A stretch of DNA of 64,000 nt from an uncultured Bacilli bacterium (GCA_947631155.1 CANRKG010000004.1:1-64000); one strand, 5' to 3'; counted from the stretch's first letter, positions 52,181 to 63,286 are shown. Translations and numbers: made by a program. Notes: generated from the sequence alone by a model not told the origin.

Positions 52181-53752
52181 ATGATGAAATTTAAAATAAA
52201 AAATTATAAATTCGAAATTATTATATTTAGTATTTTTTTATTAATTGGTTTATTTACTTTCCAAAATTATGGTATGGGAACGGACGAAGCTTTTCAAAGA
52301 GATCATTCTATCGTTAATTATAAGTCATATATTAGTTCTTTTAGTAGTATAAATCAAACTCTTGAAAGTAAAGGTTATTACACAGATATTCAAGATTACC
52401 CTTATAAATACTATGGAGTAGGGATTCAATTACCTTTAGTATTCATAGAAAATTTATTCGGATTTAAATTAAGTAATCAAACTGTTTATTATATGCGGCA
52501 TCTATTTTGCTTTTTACTATTTTTTATATCAGTAATATTTTTTTATTTAATCCTTAAGAACTATATAGTAAAAAATAAAAACTATGCAATACTTGGATCT
52601 ATATTTTTGATTTTATCACCAAGAATATATGGGGAATCTTTTTATAATATTAAAGATACAGTGTTTATGTCTTTATTTATCATTAATTGTTATTATATTC
52701 TTAAATTTATTAAAAAAGAAAAATTAAAATCTTCTGATATTATAAAACTATCTTTGATAACGGCCTTGACTATAAATAGTAGAATAATTGGTGGGATAGG
52801 TATATTTTTTGGTATTGTTATTAAATTATTCCAAAATAAAACTAAATTAAAACCAGTGTTATTAGAAATAGCAAAGATTATAGTAATAACTATAATAATA
52901 TTTATAGCAATAACGCCAGCTAGTTGGGAAAACCCAATTACATATTTCTTTGATTGTGTTAAATTTTTCTTTAATTATTCTGATCCAAATAGTCATGTGA
53001 TTTTACCTTGCTACTATTTCGGCAAAGTTATAAAATCTACTGATTTGCCATTCCATTATGTGTTAGTATGGATATATATAACAACTCCTTTATTGTATAT
53101 AATATTATTTGTTATAGGTAGTTATAATAATATCAAAAATCTTATTAAAAACAAATTTATGAAATGTGATAATTTGATTTTATTTCCTAATTTAATTTTA
53201 TTTGTTATGTTAATTTTTTTAATGGTAACAAAACCTGTTTTGTATGGTGGTTGGAGACATTTATACTTTTTATATCCAATAATAATTATAGATGCGGTAA
53301 TTGGCTTAAAATATCTTTTGGAAAAATTTTATAAGTATAAAAAAATTATCTATATAGTTATAATAATTAATCAGTTGGGATTAATTATATGGATGAGCGT
53401 AAATCATCCATATCAAAATGAATATTTTCATTTTCCTTTTAGGGAATATAAATATAATAATTTTGAAAATAATTATTCTAGAATATCGACTGTTGAGGCA
53501 CTAAGATATATTGTCAAACATGATAACAAAGATATAATAACAGTAACAACGCCATATAATGATCGGGGATATAACCTATTACCCAAATCACAAGCAAAGC
53601 GAATCATATCATATTATAATAAAGGAAATATTACTGACTATATAATTGATGATAATATTGATGGAGATAAAGAATTAGAAAAAATTTGTAAGCCAGTCAA
53701 AATAAAAAAAATTGAAAATATAAGATTATATACAATATATAAATGTCATTAA
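52181..53752 (+). CDS. Polytopic membrane protein, GT-C/PMT-like glycosyltransferase
   Basis: 523 aa; MGTDEAFQRDHSIVNYK near N-terminus, ILSPRIYGESFYNIKDTVFMSLF. Confidence 0.75.
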   Translation: MMKFKIKNYKFEIIIFSIFLLIGLFTFQNYGMGTDEAFQRDHSIVNYKSYISSFSSINQTLESKGYYTDIQDYPYKYYGVGIQLPLVFIENLFGFKLSNQTVYYMRHLFCFLLFFISVIFFYLILKNYIVKNKNYAILGSIFLILSPRIYGESFYNIKDTVFMSLFIINCYYILKFIKKEKLKSSDIIKLSLITALTINSRIIGGIGIFFGIVIKLFQNKTKLKPVLLEIAKIIVITIIIFIAITPASWENPITYFFDCVKFFFNYSDPNSHVILPCYYFGKVIKSTDLPFHYVLVWIYITTPLLYIILFVIGSYNNIKNLIKNKFMKCDNLILFPNLILFVMLIFLMVTKPVLYGGWRHLYFLYPIIIIDAVIGLKYLLEKFYKYKKIIYIVIIINQLGLIIWMSVNHPYQNEYFHFPFREYKYNNFENNYSRISTVEALRYIVKHDNKDIITVTTPYNDRGYNLLPKSQAKRIISYYNKGNITDYIIDDNIDGDKELEKICKPVKIKKIENIRLYTIYKCH

Positions 53753-53901
53753 ATGAAAAATATATAGATTAGAAAAGAATTAGACAAAAAAATATCTTGC
53801 AAAATAAAATATAAAATTAAACAGGTTCTATATTCCTTTTCTTTTTTATTTATGATAAAATATTCTATAAGAAAGAAAAAATTAAATATAGGAGGTAACT
53901 T

Positions 53902-54906
53902 GTGAAATTTTTAATTACTGGTGGAGCTGGTTTTATAGGAAGTAATTATTTACATTATGTTGTAAATAAATATCCAGATGATATGTTTATTTGTTTAGAT
54001 GCTTTGACGTATGCAGGGAATTATAATAATATTAAAGATTTAGAAGTAAGAAAAAACTATAAATTTATAAAAGGCAATATTACTGATGCAAACTTTATTG
54101 ATAATTTATTTGCTTCAGAAAAATTTGATGTAGTGATTAACTTTGCTGCAGAGTCACATGTTGATAATTCAATTACAAATCCAGGAATATTTTTAAATAC
54201 TAATATTATTGGAACACAGATTTTAATGGATGCATGTTTAAAATATAATGTGTCTAGGTATCATCAAGTATCAACAGATGAGGTTTATGGTGATTTACCA
54301 TTAAACAGACCAGATTTATTATTTACAGAAGAAACACCAATTCATACATCTAGCCCTTACTCTTCATCAAAAGCAGGAGCTGATTTATTGGTAGGTGCTT
54401 ATTATCGAACTTTTGGACTTCCTGTAACAATTAGTAGATGTTCTAATAATTATGGTCCTTATCAATTTCCAGAAAAACTAATTCCTGTAATTATATCAAA
54501 GGCTCTAAAAAATGAAAAAATACCTATTTATGGAACAGGTGAAAATGTTAGAGATTGGATTCATGTGTTAGATCATAATATTGGTGTAGATTTAATTGTT
54601 AGAAAAGGGAAAGTAGGAGAAGTCTATAATTTAGGTGGACATTCTGAAAAAAATAATCTAACTATTGTTAAGACAATTTTGAAACAATTAGGTAAAAGTG
54701 AAGATTTAATAGAATTTGTTGCAGATAGAAAAGGTCATGATTTAAGGTATGCCATAGATTCGTCAAAAATAGAACGAGAACTTGGTTGGAAAAGAACTTA
54801 TACATTCGAAGATGGAATTAAAGAAACAGTTGATTGGTATTTAAATAATACTGATTGGATAGATAATATTTTATCTGGTGAATACAAAAATGCCTATAAA
54901 AACTAA
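53902..54906 (+). CDS. rmlB: dTDP-glucose 4,6-dehydratase
   Basis: MKFLITGGAGFIGSNYLHYVV..NFAAESHVDNSI..YHQVSTDEVYGDL..YSSSKAGADLLV; GTG start. Confidence 0.98.
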   Translation: MKFLITGGAGFIGSNYLHYVVNKYPDDMFICLDALTYAGNYNNIKDLEVRKNYKFIKGNITDANFIDNLFASEKFDVVINFAAESHVDNSITNPGIFLNTNIIGTQILMDACLKYNVSRYHQVSTDEVYGDLPLNRPDLLFTEETPIHTSSPYSSSKAGADLLVGAYYRTFGLPVTISRCSNNYGPYQFPEKLIPVIISKALKNEKIPIYGTGENVRDWIHVLDHNIGVDLIVRKGKVGEVYNLGGHSEKNNLTIVKTILKQLGKSEDLIEFVADRKGHDLRYAIDSSKIERELGWKRTYTFEDGIKETVDWYLNNTDWIDNILSGEYKNAYKN

Positions 54907-54981
54907 AGTGTATTAAGTGTCTGAAAAAGATATAATAAAATAATAATTTAAGCTTGATTAAAATAGTGAGAAGGTAATAAT

Positions 54982-55896
54982 ATGGGAAGTAATAATAAAA
55001 AGAAAGATAGTTCATCATCAAATGATAAACTATCTTTTACTCAGCAACAACAATTTAAGTTTAAAGAATTAGAAGATAACATTGATAATACCTTTTTAAA
55101 AGAATATAAAAAGATAAAGAATAGTCAGTATGATACTGCGAAAAAAAGTAAACAATCGAAGACTATTAAAAACATTCCTAAAAAGCAAATAAAAGGTAAA
55201 GTTAAGAATAGAAAACAAAATAAGAAATTTATAATTATAATCTATATATTGTTTTTTGTATGCCTTATTTTAATGAGTTTTCTTCTTTACCATTTTAAAA
55301 CTTTTAATCATAATACAGCTAAAAAAGCATTAAAAGAATTAAAAGCACCAGAAAAAGAGAATTATGTCTTTTTGGGGGATTCAATTACTTATAGATATGA
55401 TTTAGAAAAATATTTTAAAAACTTACCAGTAGTAAATAGTGGTGTAAATGGAAATAGAACTATTGATATCTTAAATGATATGAAAAAAAGAGTATATGAC
55501 TATAACCCTACTAAGGTCTTTATATTAATAGGCACGAATGATTTAAATATATTATATACTTTAGAAGTAGAAGAAATTTTTGAAAATATTCAAAAAATTG
55601 TAGAAAATATAGAAGAAAATAGACCTTATACAAAAATTTATTTAGAGTCAATTCTTCCAATTAATCATGATGTTAGTCATACAGATCCAAGAACTAAAGA
55701 ATATGAAAAAATAATTGAATTAAATAAAAAGATTAAATCATATGCTAAAGAAAAGAATATAGACTACATTGATTTATTTAATGAATTAAAAGATGAAGAA
55801 GGAAAATTAAAAAAAGATTATACAAATGATGGTTTGCATTTAAATAATAAAGGCTATGAAGTTGTAACAGAAATATTAAAAAAATATTTAAAGTAG
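54982..55896 (+). CDS. Membrane-anchored SGNH/GDSL hydrolase
   Basis: TM then YVFLGDSITYRYDLEKYF..VNSGVNGNRTIDIL..ILIGTNDL..NDGLHLNNKGY. Confidence 0.93.
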   Translation: MGSNNKKKDSSSSNDKLSFTQQQQFKFKELEDNIDNTFLKEYKKIKNSQYDTAKKSKQSKTIKNIPKKQIKGKVKNRKQNKKFIIIIYILFFVCLILMSFLLYHFKTFNHNTAKKALKELKAPEKENYVFLGDSITYRYDLEKYFKNLPVVNSGVNGNRTIDILNDMKKRVYDYNPTKVFILIGTNDLNILYTLEVEEIFENIQKIVENIEENRPYTKIYLESILPINHDVSHTDPRTKEYEKIIELNKKIKSYAKEKNIDYIDLFNELKDEEGKLKKDYTNDGLHLNNKGYEVVTEILKKYLK

Positions 55897-55952
55897 ATAT
55901 TTAACATAGACTAATGGTTATGAATTAAAATAACTAGATTATGGAGGTAGAT

Positions 55953-56876
55953 ATGAAAAATAAAATAGCTGTTCTAATTCCCTGCTTTAATGAATCAAAA
56001 ACCATAGAAAAAGTAATAAAAGATTATAAGAAAGCCTTACCTGAAGCTGATATTTATGTATATGATAATAATTCAACAGATCATACTGATAAAATTGCAA
56101 AAAAAGCTGGAGCAATTGTTAAATATGAATATAAACAGGGAAAAGGTAATGTAATTAGAAGTATGTTTAGAGATATTGATGCAGATTGTTATTTAATGAT
56201 TGATGGCGATGATACATATTCTGCTAGTCATGCAAAAGAGATGTGTAATTATGTTTTAGAAGGTAAGGCTGATATGGTTATTGGTGATAGACTTTCTTCT
56301 ACATATTTTACAGAGAATAAAAGACCTTTCCATAATTTTGGAAATAGACTGGTTAGAGGACTTATAAATACTTTATTTAAAAGTAAAGTAAATGATATAA
56401 TGACTGGGTATCGTGCTTTTAGTTATAAATTTGTAAAAACTTTTCCTGTGTTATCAAAAGGTTTTGAAATTGAAACTGAGATGACTATTCATGCCCTTGA
56501 TAAAAATCTCTTATTAAAAGAAGTACCAATTGATTATCGTGATAGACCAGAGGGCAGTGAGTCTAAACTTAATACTTATAGTGATGGGTTTAAAGTTTTA
56601 AAAACTATAGGTAGACTTTTTAAAGAATATAAACCTACTATATTTTTTAGTTTAATTAGTTTGATATTCTTTTTAGTAGCGTTAGGTTTTGGAATACCGG
56701 TGTTTATAGAGTATTTTGAAACTGGATTAGTACCTAAATTTCCAACTTTAATATTTGCAGGTTTTATGTTAATTATTTCTATATTAATGCTTGTTTGTGG
56801 GATAATACTTGAAGTAGTTGTTAAAAAACATCGACAATTGTTTGAGTTAATATTAATTAAGATAAAAAAAGATTGA
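55953..56876 (+). CDS. Glycosyltransferase family 2 with C-terminal TMs
   Basis: MKNKIAVLIPCFNESKTIEKVIKDYKKALPEADIYVYDNNSTDHT..LMIDGDDTY. Confidence 0.93.
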   Translation: MKNKIAVLIPCFNESKTIEKVIKDYKKALPEADIYVYDNNSTDHTDKIAKKAGAIVKYEYKQGKGNVIRSMFRDIDADCYLMIDGDDTYSASHAKEMCNYVLEGKADMVIGDRLSSTYFTENKRPFHNFGNRLVRGLINTLFKSKVNDIMTGYRAFSYKFVKTFPVLSKGFEIETEMTIHALDKNLLLKEVPIDYRDRPEGSESKLNTYSDGFKVLKTIGRLFKEYKPTIFFSLISLIFFLVALGFGIPVFIEYFETGLVPKFPTLIFAGFMLIISILMLVCGIILEVVVKKHRQLFELILIKIKKD

Positions 56877-57044
56877 TTATATAGAAAAAATATTAACATT
56901 AGATTAAACTTTGCAAAAAATAATTATAACTATTTACTATTTGTTTGATAAATATACATTATCTCTAAAGATAATATTTATATTGCGTGAGTAAAATGAT
57001 TCTTTATAAAATAGCTAACACATATAAACCAAGGAGGTGAAAAA

Positions 57045-58934
57045 ATGTTTTTTAGTTTTATTGTACCATTAATTTATTTTATTTTCGCTAATGGCTTTTT
57101 TGTTATGATATCAAAACAAACCTTTGGAAAATGTATGCCTATTACTATGATGATTACAGCATTTACTTATTTTTTTAGTCAATTTTTATGTCACACTTTT
57201 AAAGTAGGATTAATAATAAATTTACTTTATGCTATTATATTTATAATAGTTTTAATAACTTTAAAGTTAAAGAACCAAAATCAAGAATTAGATAATATAA
57301 AGAAAAGATTTTTATCTAAAGGCTTTTATGCTTTTATAGTAATTTTTATAATTATATATATTTTTGATTTCAATAGAACCTTTAGTTATTGGGATGAATA
57401 TTCACATTGGGGTGAAATGATTAAGGAAATGTTGAGAATAGATCGTTTTTATTCAGAACCAAAATCAACATTACTATTTCATAAAGATTATCCACCAATT
57501 ATGCAAATATTTGAGATGTTTTATGCTACACTATCTGGTGGATATAAAGAAGCATATTTTCAAAGAGCTATGCATTTATTCAGTATGACTTTATTTATTC
57601 CAGCTATTTGTGAAAATAATCAAAAGTTCAGTAAAATAAAAATTAGTTTGAAATCTATATTTATGATAATAATTATATTTTTAGCCTTTTTATTGTTTGA
57701 TCAGCATGGTATTATTAATACAATTTATCAAGATTATGTTATGGTTATTATAGTTGCTTATTTATTATTAGTGATTATAACTGAAAAAAATACTTTATCA
57801 AAATTTAGTGTATTTTCTTTAACTATAGGCTTATCATTCCTATTATTAACTAAGCAGATGGGATTAGCTTTATATTGTATGGTTATATTTATGTTAATTG
57901 CTGATTTATTACTAAAATATAAATTCAAATTTTATAATATTTTTCAAAAGAAAAATTTAGTGCTTTTAATTATAATTATAGTTCCTCTAATTTTCTTGAA
58001 AGGGTGGGATATGTATGTTGAAACTCTTAATATAGAAAAACAATTTAAATTATCAGATATAAAAATTATGGAACTTAAAAGCATTATTGATGGAACAGCT
58101 GGAGAATCTTACCAGCAAGAAGCTGCTCATAATTATATACATGCGCTTAAGACTACAGGAATGATGACTACCAAAATTTCATTTACATATTTTCAATGTG
58201 TATTATTATCAATATTGTTATTATATTTTGTGTGGCTTTATGGTAAAGGTGTTTTTACTAAAAAACAAATTATATTATTAGGTATAACCTTAGTAATAGG
58301 TTCGATTGGATATGCCTTTACTATGTTAATTTTATATGTTTTTAATTTTGGCTCTTATGAAGGACCAATATTAGCCTCTTTTAATAGGTATATGCCATCC
58401 TATATTCTTCTGCTTTTATCTACTATTATAATGCTTTATATTTATGCAGATAATAAAAAGGACAAACCAATAAAATATGGTTTGTTATTGATAATTATTT
58501 TATTACTAATAGAAAATCCATATTTATTATATAAATGTAAACCTATCATAAAAGAATCTAACCAAGAACGAGTATATATAAATATTATTAAGAAAAATAC
58601 CCCAGAAAATGCAAAAATTTTTGTGTTGTCTCAGAATCAAAAAATAGATCTTAATGATAATACTTTACAAATAAAATATTATATAAATCCTCGATTAACT
58701 AATTTAGATTACTCTATGTGGAATATAGAAGAAGCAAGTACTGTTCAAGAGTATTTCGAAAAAAACATTCAAAATTATATGTTGGATTTTGATTATTTTT
58801 ATATATTAAATTTTGGTAATATTAATATTGAAGATTGTCAATTTTTATTTGATGATTATAGTAATGTTAAAAATAATCAATTGTATAAAATTATAAATAA
58901 TGAAGGAAAAATTAAATTGAAGTTTGTACAATAA
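57045..58934 (+). CDS. Polytopic membrane protein of the polysaccharide locus
   Basis: 629 aa, many TMs; YWDEYSHWGEMIKEML. Confidence 0.78.
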   Translation: MFFSFIVPLIYFIFANGFFVMISKQTFGKCMPITMMITAFTYFFSQFLCHTFKVGLIINLLYAIIFIIVLITLKLKNQNQELDNIKKRFLSKGFYAFIVIFIIIYIFDFNRTFSYWDEYSHWGEMIKEMLRIDRFYSEPKSTLLFHKDYPPIMQIFEMFYATLSGGYKEAYFQRAMHLFSMTLFIPAICENNQKFSKIKISLKSIFMIIIIFLAFLLFDQHGIINTIYQDYVMVIIVAYLLLVIITEKNTLSKFSVFSLTIGLSFLLLTKQMGLALYCMVIFMLIADLLLKYKFKFYNIFQKKNLVLLIIIIVPLIFLKGWDMYVETLNIEKQFKLSDIKIMELKSIIDGTAGESYQQEAAHNYIHALKTTGMMTTKISFTYFQCVLLSILLLYFVWLYGKGVFTKKQIILLGITLVIGSIGYAFTMLILYVFNFGSYEGPILASFNRYMPSYILLLLSTIIMLYIYADNKKDKPIKYGLLLIIILLLIENPYLLYKCKPIIKESNQERVYINIIKKNTPENAKIFVLSQNQKIDLNDNTLQIKYYINPRLTNLDYSMWNIEEASTVQEYFEKNIQNYMLDFDYFYILNFGNINIEDCQFLFDDYSNVKNNQLYKIINNEGKIKLKFVQ

Positions 58935-59106
58935 ATAATAGAGTAGCAAATATAGTAAGTAGAAGTGGAAAATTTATTATTTTATTTATATTTAGTGTTA
59001 TAGGATTAATATTGAATGATACGATTATGTTAATATAGGTAAAGTAATATCTATTTGTTTTGTGATGATTTTTAATTTCATAACTAGAAAATTATTTTTA
59101 GAATAA
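58935..59106 (+). pseudogene. GtrA-like flippase remnant (internal deletion/frameshift)
   Basis: Frame pieces: NNRVANIVSRSGKFIILFIFSVIGLILNDTIMLI* then shifted GKVISICFVMIFNFITRKLFLE*; NFxxRK-type ending resembles GtrA C-termini. Confidence 0.4.
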
Positions 59107-59166
59107 TTAAGTTTTATGATTGAAAGTAATTAATTTGTATAGTATATTAATAATAGAGGTGGTTAT

Positions 59167-59940
59167 GTGAACGACGAAATTAAGATTGAGCAAAAGAAAA
59201 ATAAAAGTGGTTTTGCTATATTTTTACTTTGTATTGCTTTTTTATTACTTGGTGCTGGTGGAATGTATTATTTAATTAATAGTAAACAATTAGCAACAGA
59301 AAGTAATGCTAATAATACTACTAATCAACTCCAAACTATAAATCAAAATAGTCTTTTAGTCAAAGAATTAATATCAAGGTTAGATTATAATACAGATTGT
59401 GGTGTTAATGATATATTATATAAAAATTCAACCACAACATTAGAAAATCTAGATCAAACATATTTAAATGCATTAGTAGCTAAGCAAGCAAATGGAAAAA
59501 AAATAACCGGAGTTATATCTTTCACAAAACAAGAATTTGATGATAGTGCTAAAATATTGTTCGGTGAGAATACCATTTTACCATCAACTAATATTAATGA
59601 AATTTGTCCTGCTATCACTTATGATATTGCTAATCAAAGATATATTGGAAGTCAAACTCAATGTCCAAAAGCTACTTGTAATTTTGAAAATCAAAGATAT
59701 ATAGTAAAAGCAGAAAAAGATGGTAATAATTTGTATATTTACGTTGCGGTTGCTAAAATAGATACTGCTAGTCGCAAAGTATCTAATATTAACGATCTAA
59801 ATTCAGTAATACAAGATATAGATATTAATACTTTTGATATTTCTAAGGATTATGAAAAAGTAAATAATTATAAATATACTTTCATTTATGATGAGATGAA
59901 TTTGAACTATATTTTTAAAAGTATAGAATTAGTAAAATAA
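59167..59940 (+). CDS. Hypothetical membrane-anchored protein
   Basis: 257 aa, GTG start after aggtggtt SD; TM FAIFLLCIAFLLLGAGGMYYL. Confidence 0.75.
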   Translation: MNDEIKIEQKKNKSGFAIFLLCIAFLLLGAGGMYYLINSKQLATESNANNTTNQLQTINQNSLLVKELISRLDYNTDCGVNDILYKNSTTTLENLDQTYLNALVAKQANGKKITGVISFTKQEFDDSAKILFGENTILPSTNINEICPAITYDIANQRYIGSQTQCPKATCNFENQRYIVKAEKDGNNLYIYVAVAKIDTASRKVSNINDLNSVIQDIDINTFDISKDYEKVNNYKYTFIYDEMNLNYIFKSIELVK

Positions 59941-59943
59941 TGT

Positions 59944-59970
59944 TAAAGTCTTGATAAATATAGACTTTTT
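59944..59970 (+). terminator. Rho-independent terminator
   Basis: aaagtcttgataaatatagactttttc. Confidence 0.7.
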
Positions 59971-60017
59971 CTTTTCTTATAATAATATTTAAGATATACT
60001 ATAATTAGGTGATAGCT

Positions 60018-61220
60018 ATGAAAAAAATAACAATATTAGCATTACATTTAGATTATGGTGGAATTGAAAAATCCATAACTGCTTTAGCTAATGCATTATC
60101 TGATAAGTATAAAATTGAAATTGTCTGTATTTATAAATTATATGATAAAATAGCCTTTTTCTTAGAGAATAAGGTCAAAGTAAAATATTTAATTAATAGT
60201 AATTTACCAAAAAAAGTTGAAGAATATAAATTGTTGTTTTTTAGATTTCACTGGTTTAAATTGATTAAAAAATTATACCAAGATTACTTTTCTAAAGGTA
60301 AATTTATAACATTTTTTAAAGATGCTTTTTCTGGTGTTTCTATGTATGCAAGACGTGCTAAAGTTATGAAAAAATATATTAAAGAATGTGACTCTGATAT
60401 TATTATATCGACAAGAACATTTCTAAATCAGTGGTTAAGTGAATATGCTAAAAGTGATGTTTTAACAATAGGTTGGGAACATAATCATTATCATAATAAT
60501 ATGAAATACGCTATCGATGTTGTTAGAAGTTGCAAAAATTTAGATTATTTTGTATTAGTATCTAATGACTTATATGAGTTTTATCAAAAACAATTAATAG
60601 ATTATAATTGTAAATGTGTTTATATTCCCAATATACTAGATTCTATGCCTAGCAAATTGGCAAAATTAGAAGAAAAAAGGCTAGTATCAGTAGGAAGATT
60701 ATCGAAAGAAAAAGGTTATTTAGATTTATTAAGAATTTATAATGTTTTAGTAAAAAATCATCCTGATTGGATTTTAGATATTATTGGTGATGGACCTGAA
60801 AAAGATACTTTACAACAATATATTAAAAATCAAAAACTAGACGATAAAATAACTTTACATGGATTTAGAAATAAAGAATATATTGATAAAATTTTAAATA
60901 AATCATCAATTTATCTTATGACTTCATATACAGAGAGCTTTGGGATAGTTTTAATTGAAGCCATGAGTCATGGACTTCCATGTATTGCTTTTTCATCAGC
61001 AGAAGGAGCAAGAGAATTAATTAATAGTGGAAGTAATGGTTACTTAATAAAAAATAGAAATAATAGAGCTTATATTCAAAAAGTTGAAGATTTAATGTTG
61101 GATATTGATGCTAGAAAAAAAATTGGTAAAGCAGGAAGAAAAAGTGTTAAAAAATATAGTAGTGAAGAAGTTTCTAAGTATTGGATAGAACTTATAGAAA
61201 AAGGATTAAATCATGAGTAA
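60018..61220 (+). CDS. Glycosyltransferase family 4 (GT-B)
   Basis: VSVGRLSKEKGYLDLLRIYNVL..LDIIGDGPEKDTLQQYI..MTSYTESFGIVLIEAMSHGLPCIAF. Confidence 0.95.
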   Translation: MKKITILALHLDYGGIEKSITALANALSDKYKIEIVCIYKLYDKIAFFLENKVKVKYLINSNLPKKVEEYKLLFFRFHWFKLIKKLYQDYFSKGKFITFFKDAFSGVSMYARRAKVMKKYIKECDSDIIISTRTFLNQWLSEYAKSDVLTIGWEHNHYHNNMKYAIDVVRSCKNLDYFVLVSNDLYEFYQKQLIDYNCKCVYIPNILDSMPSKLAKLEEKRLVSVGRLSKEKGYLDLLRIYNVLVKNHPDWILDIIGDGPEKDTLQQYIKNQKLDDKITLHGFRNKEYIDKILNKSSIYLMTSYTESFGIVLIEAMSHGLPCIAFSSAEGARELINSGSNGYLIKNRNNRAYIQKVEDLMLDIDARKKIGKAGRKSVKKYSSEEVSKYWIELIEKGLNHE

Positions 61221-61291
61221 AAAGAAATTTGCCTAAGGGTAATTTTCTTTCTTTATATTAAAAATAATGTTATACTTAAAGGGGTGATTAC

Positions 61292-61762
61292 ATGCAAAAA
61301 GTATTATTTATTTCGTCGACAGGTGGGCATTTATCGGAATTATTACAATTAAAAAAAATATTTAAAAATTACGATTATCATATTATTACTGAAAAAACAA
61401 AATCTAATTTAGCTTTAAAAAAGGAATATCCTAAAAGAGTTAATTATTTAATCTATGGAACTAAAGATCATCCATGGGCTTATCCTTTTAAATTATTAGC
61501 CAATTGTTTTATTAGTCTTTGGCTTTATTTAAAAGTTCATCCAGATTACATTATTACAACTGGCGCTCATACTGCAGGGCCAATGTGTTGCATCGGTAAA
61601 ATCTTTGGCAGTAGAATTGTTTATATAGAATCATTTGCTAACATTAATACTAAGACAATAACAGGGCGACTATTATATCCTATTTCAGATAAATTCATAG
61701 TTCAATGGCATGATATGAAAAAGCATTATCCGGAAGCTATAGAAGGAGGATGGATCTACTAA
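61292..61762 (+). CDS. Alg14/PssD/Cps14F-like glycosyltransferase subunit
   Basis: KVLFISSTGGHLSELLQLKKIF..YIITTGAHTAGPMCCIGKIFGSRIVYIESFA. Confidence 0.93.
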   Translation: MQKVLFISSTGGHLSELLQLKKIFKNYDYHIITEKTKSNLALKKEYPKRVNYLIYGTKDHPWAYPFKLLANCFISLWLYLKVHPDYIITTGAHTAGPMCCIGKIFGSRIVYIESFANINTKTITGRLLYPISDKFIVQWHDMKKHYPEAIEGGWIY

Positions 61763-62619
61763 TGATATTAGTTACTTTAGGAACTCAAGATAAAGATTTT
61801 TCTAGACTTTTAAAAGCTATTGATAAACAAATTGAAATAGGTAATATTAAAGATAAAGTAATAGTTCAAGCTGGATATACTAAGTATAAATCAAATAATA
61901 TGGAAATATTTGATTTAATTGAAGCTGAAAAATTAAATCAGTTAGTAAAACAATGTGATTTATTAATTACGCATGGAGGAGTAGGGTCAATTCTAGAGGG
62001 AATAAAATTAGGAAAAAAAGTAATTGCTGCACCACGCTTAAAAAAATATAAAGAACATACTAATGATCATCAAAAACAAATTATAAAAGCTTTTGCAGAT
62101 AGGGGATATCTATTAGAATTAAGAGATTACTCAAAATTAGATAAATTATTAGATAAAGCTAAAAAATTTAAACCCAAAGAATTCAAAAGTAATAATGATA
62201 ACTTTGTTAAACTAATTGAAAATTATTTGGATAAAGATCAACATATCAGTTGGTTTAATAGATTTAGAAATTTATGTAGTAATGGCTATTTGGGTATTAT
62301 TATGAATTTAATTAATATATTTACTTTCTGTTTACTCTTTGGAAAAATTAATTTCTATTTAAATATATTAATATCTTATGGAATCACTTTATTATTAAGC
62401 TTTCTTTTTAATTTTATTTGTCATGTTCAATATAAAGGATTTTTAAAGCATTTTATTATTATCAGATTTTTAATATTAATTTTAGATTTAGATATTATGT
62501 ATATTTTTAATAAAATGATTAATTATAATTTAATATATTCTAAGTTTATTACAGGCGGAATAACGATGATACTAAGTTATATAGTTATTAAATTTTGTTT
62601 TAAGAATAAAACTGTCTAG
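61762..62619 (+). CDS. Alg13/PssE-like glycosyltransferase fused to C-terminal GtrA-like membrane domain
   Basis: MILVTLGTQDKDFSRLLKAID..CDLLITHGGVGSILEGIKLGKKVIAAPRLKKYKEHTNDHQ, then four putative TMs with GtrA-like spacing; start overlaps Alg14-like stop (TAATG). Confidence 0.88.
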   Translation: MILVTLGTQDKDFSRLLKAIDKQIEIGNIKDKVIVQAGYTKYKSNNMEIFDLIEAEKLNQLVKQCDLLITHGGVGSILEGIKLGKKVIAAPRLKKYKEHTNDHQKQIIKAFADRGYLLELRDYSKLDKLLDKAKKFKPKEFKSNNDNFVKLIENYLDKDQHISWFNRFRNLCSNGYLGIIMNLINIFTFCLLFGKINFYLNILISYGITLLLSFLFNFICHVQYKGFLKHFIIIRFLILILDLDIMYIFNKMINYNLIYSKFITGGITMILSYIVIKFCFKNKTV

Positions 62620-62635
62620 AAAAAATAAACTATAT

Positions 62636-62665
62636 ACATATACTGTTTTACAAAGTATATGTTTT
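62636..62665 (+). terminator. Rho-independent terminator
   Basis: acatatactgttttacaaagtatatgtttttt. Confidence 0.7.
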
Positions 62666-62695
62666 TTGATATATTTATATAGTAGGTGATTGTAG

Positions 62696-63286
62696 ATGAG
62701 TAATAAAAAAACCATTCTAATTCTGGTTTTATTAGGAATTCTTTCTATTATAGTTGGTTTTATATTAATGTTCATTTCTAATATAAAAAAAGATCAACAA
62801 GAAATGAATAATAGAATGAGTAAAATCAATAGTAAATATGAAGAATTTAAAAAAGAAATAGAAAAAATTAATATAGAAAGAGATAGCCTACATAAAGATT
62901 TTTTAGATACGATTTATTATGATAGTTTTGCGACAAATGAATTAAAATATCGAAAGAGTTTAAATAATTATGAAAAAGAAGTAACAGAATTAAGTAAAAA
63001 TAATTCTGATTTAAAAGAATATTGTAAATTAGGAATTTATTATTCTTCTAGTCAAACTAATAGTAAATGTAATGCTTTTCAATTAGCTTATGAACAATTA
63101 ATTAATACGCTGGTTGATGATATTAATCAATATAATGATAATATTAATAAGTATAATAACTGGTTAAAAGAACAAAATAATACTACTGCACCAGCAATTG
63201 AAATCTATAAAACAAAAAAGACTTTTATAGATTATAATAAAGACGGTCAATATTCAGGTAAGGAAGATAATGATAATGGAAAATAA
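62696..63286 (+). CDS. Hypothetical membrane-anchored coiled-coil protein
   Basis: 196 aa; N-terminal TM then coiled-coil. Confidence 0.7.
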   Translation: MSNKKTILILVLLGILSIIVGFILMFISNIKKDQQEMNNRMSKINSKYEEFKKEIEKINIERDSLHKDFLDTIYYDSFATNELKYRKSLNNYEKEVTELSKNNSDLKEYCKLGIYYSSSQTNSKCNAFQLAYEQLINTLVDDINQYNDNINKYNNWLKEQNNTTAPAIEIYKTKKTFIDYNKDGQYSGKEDNDNGK

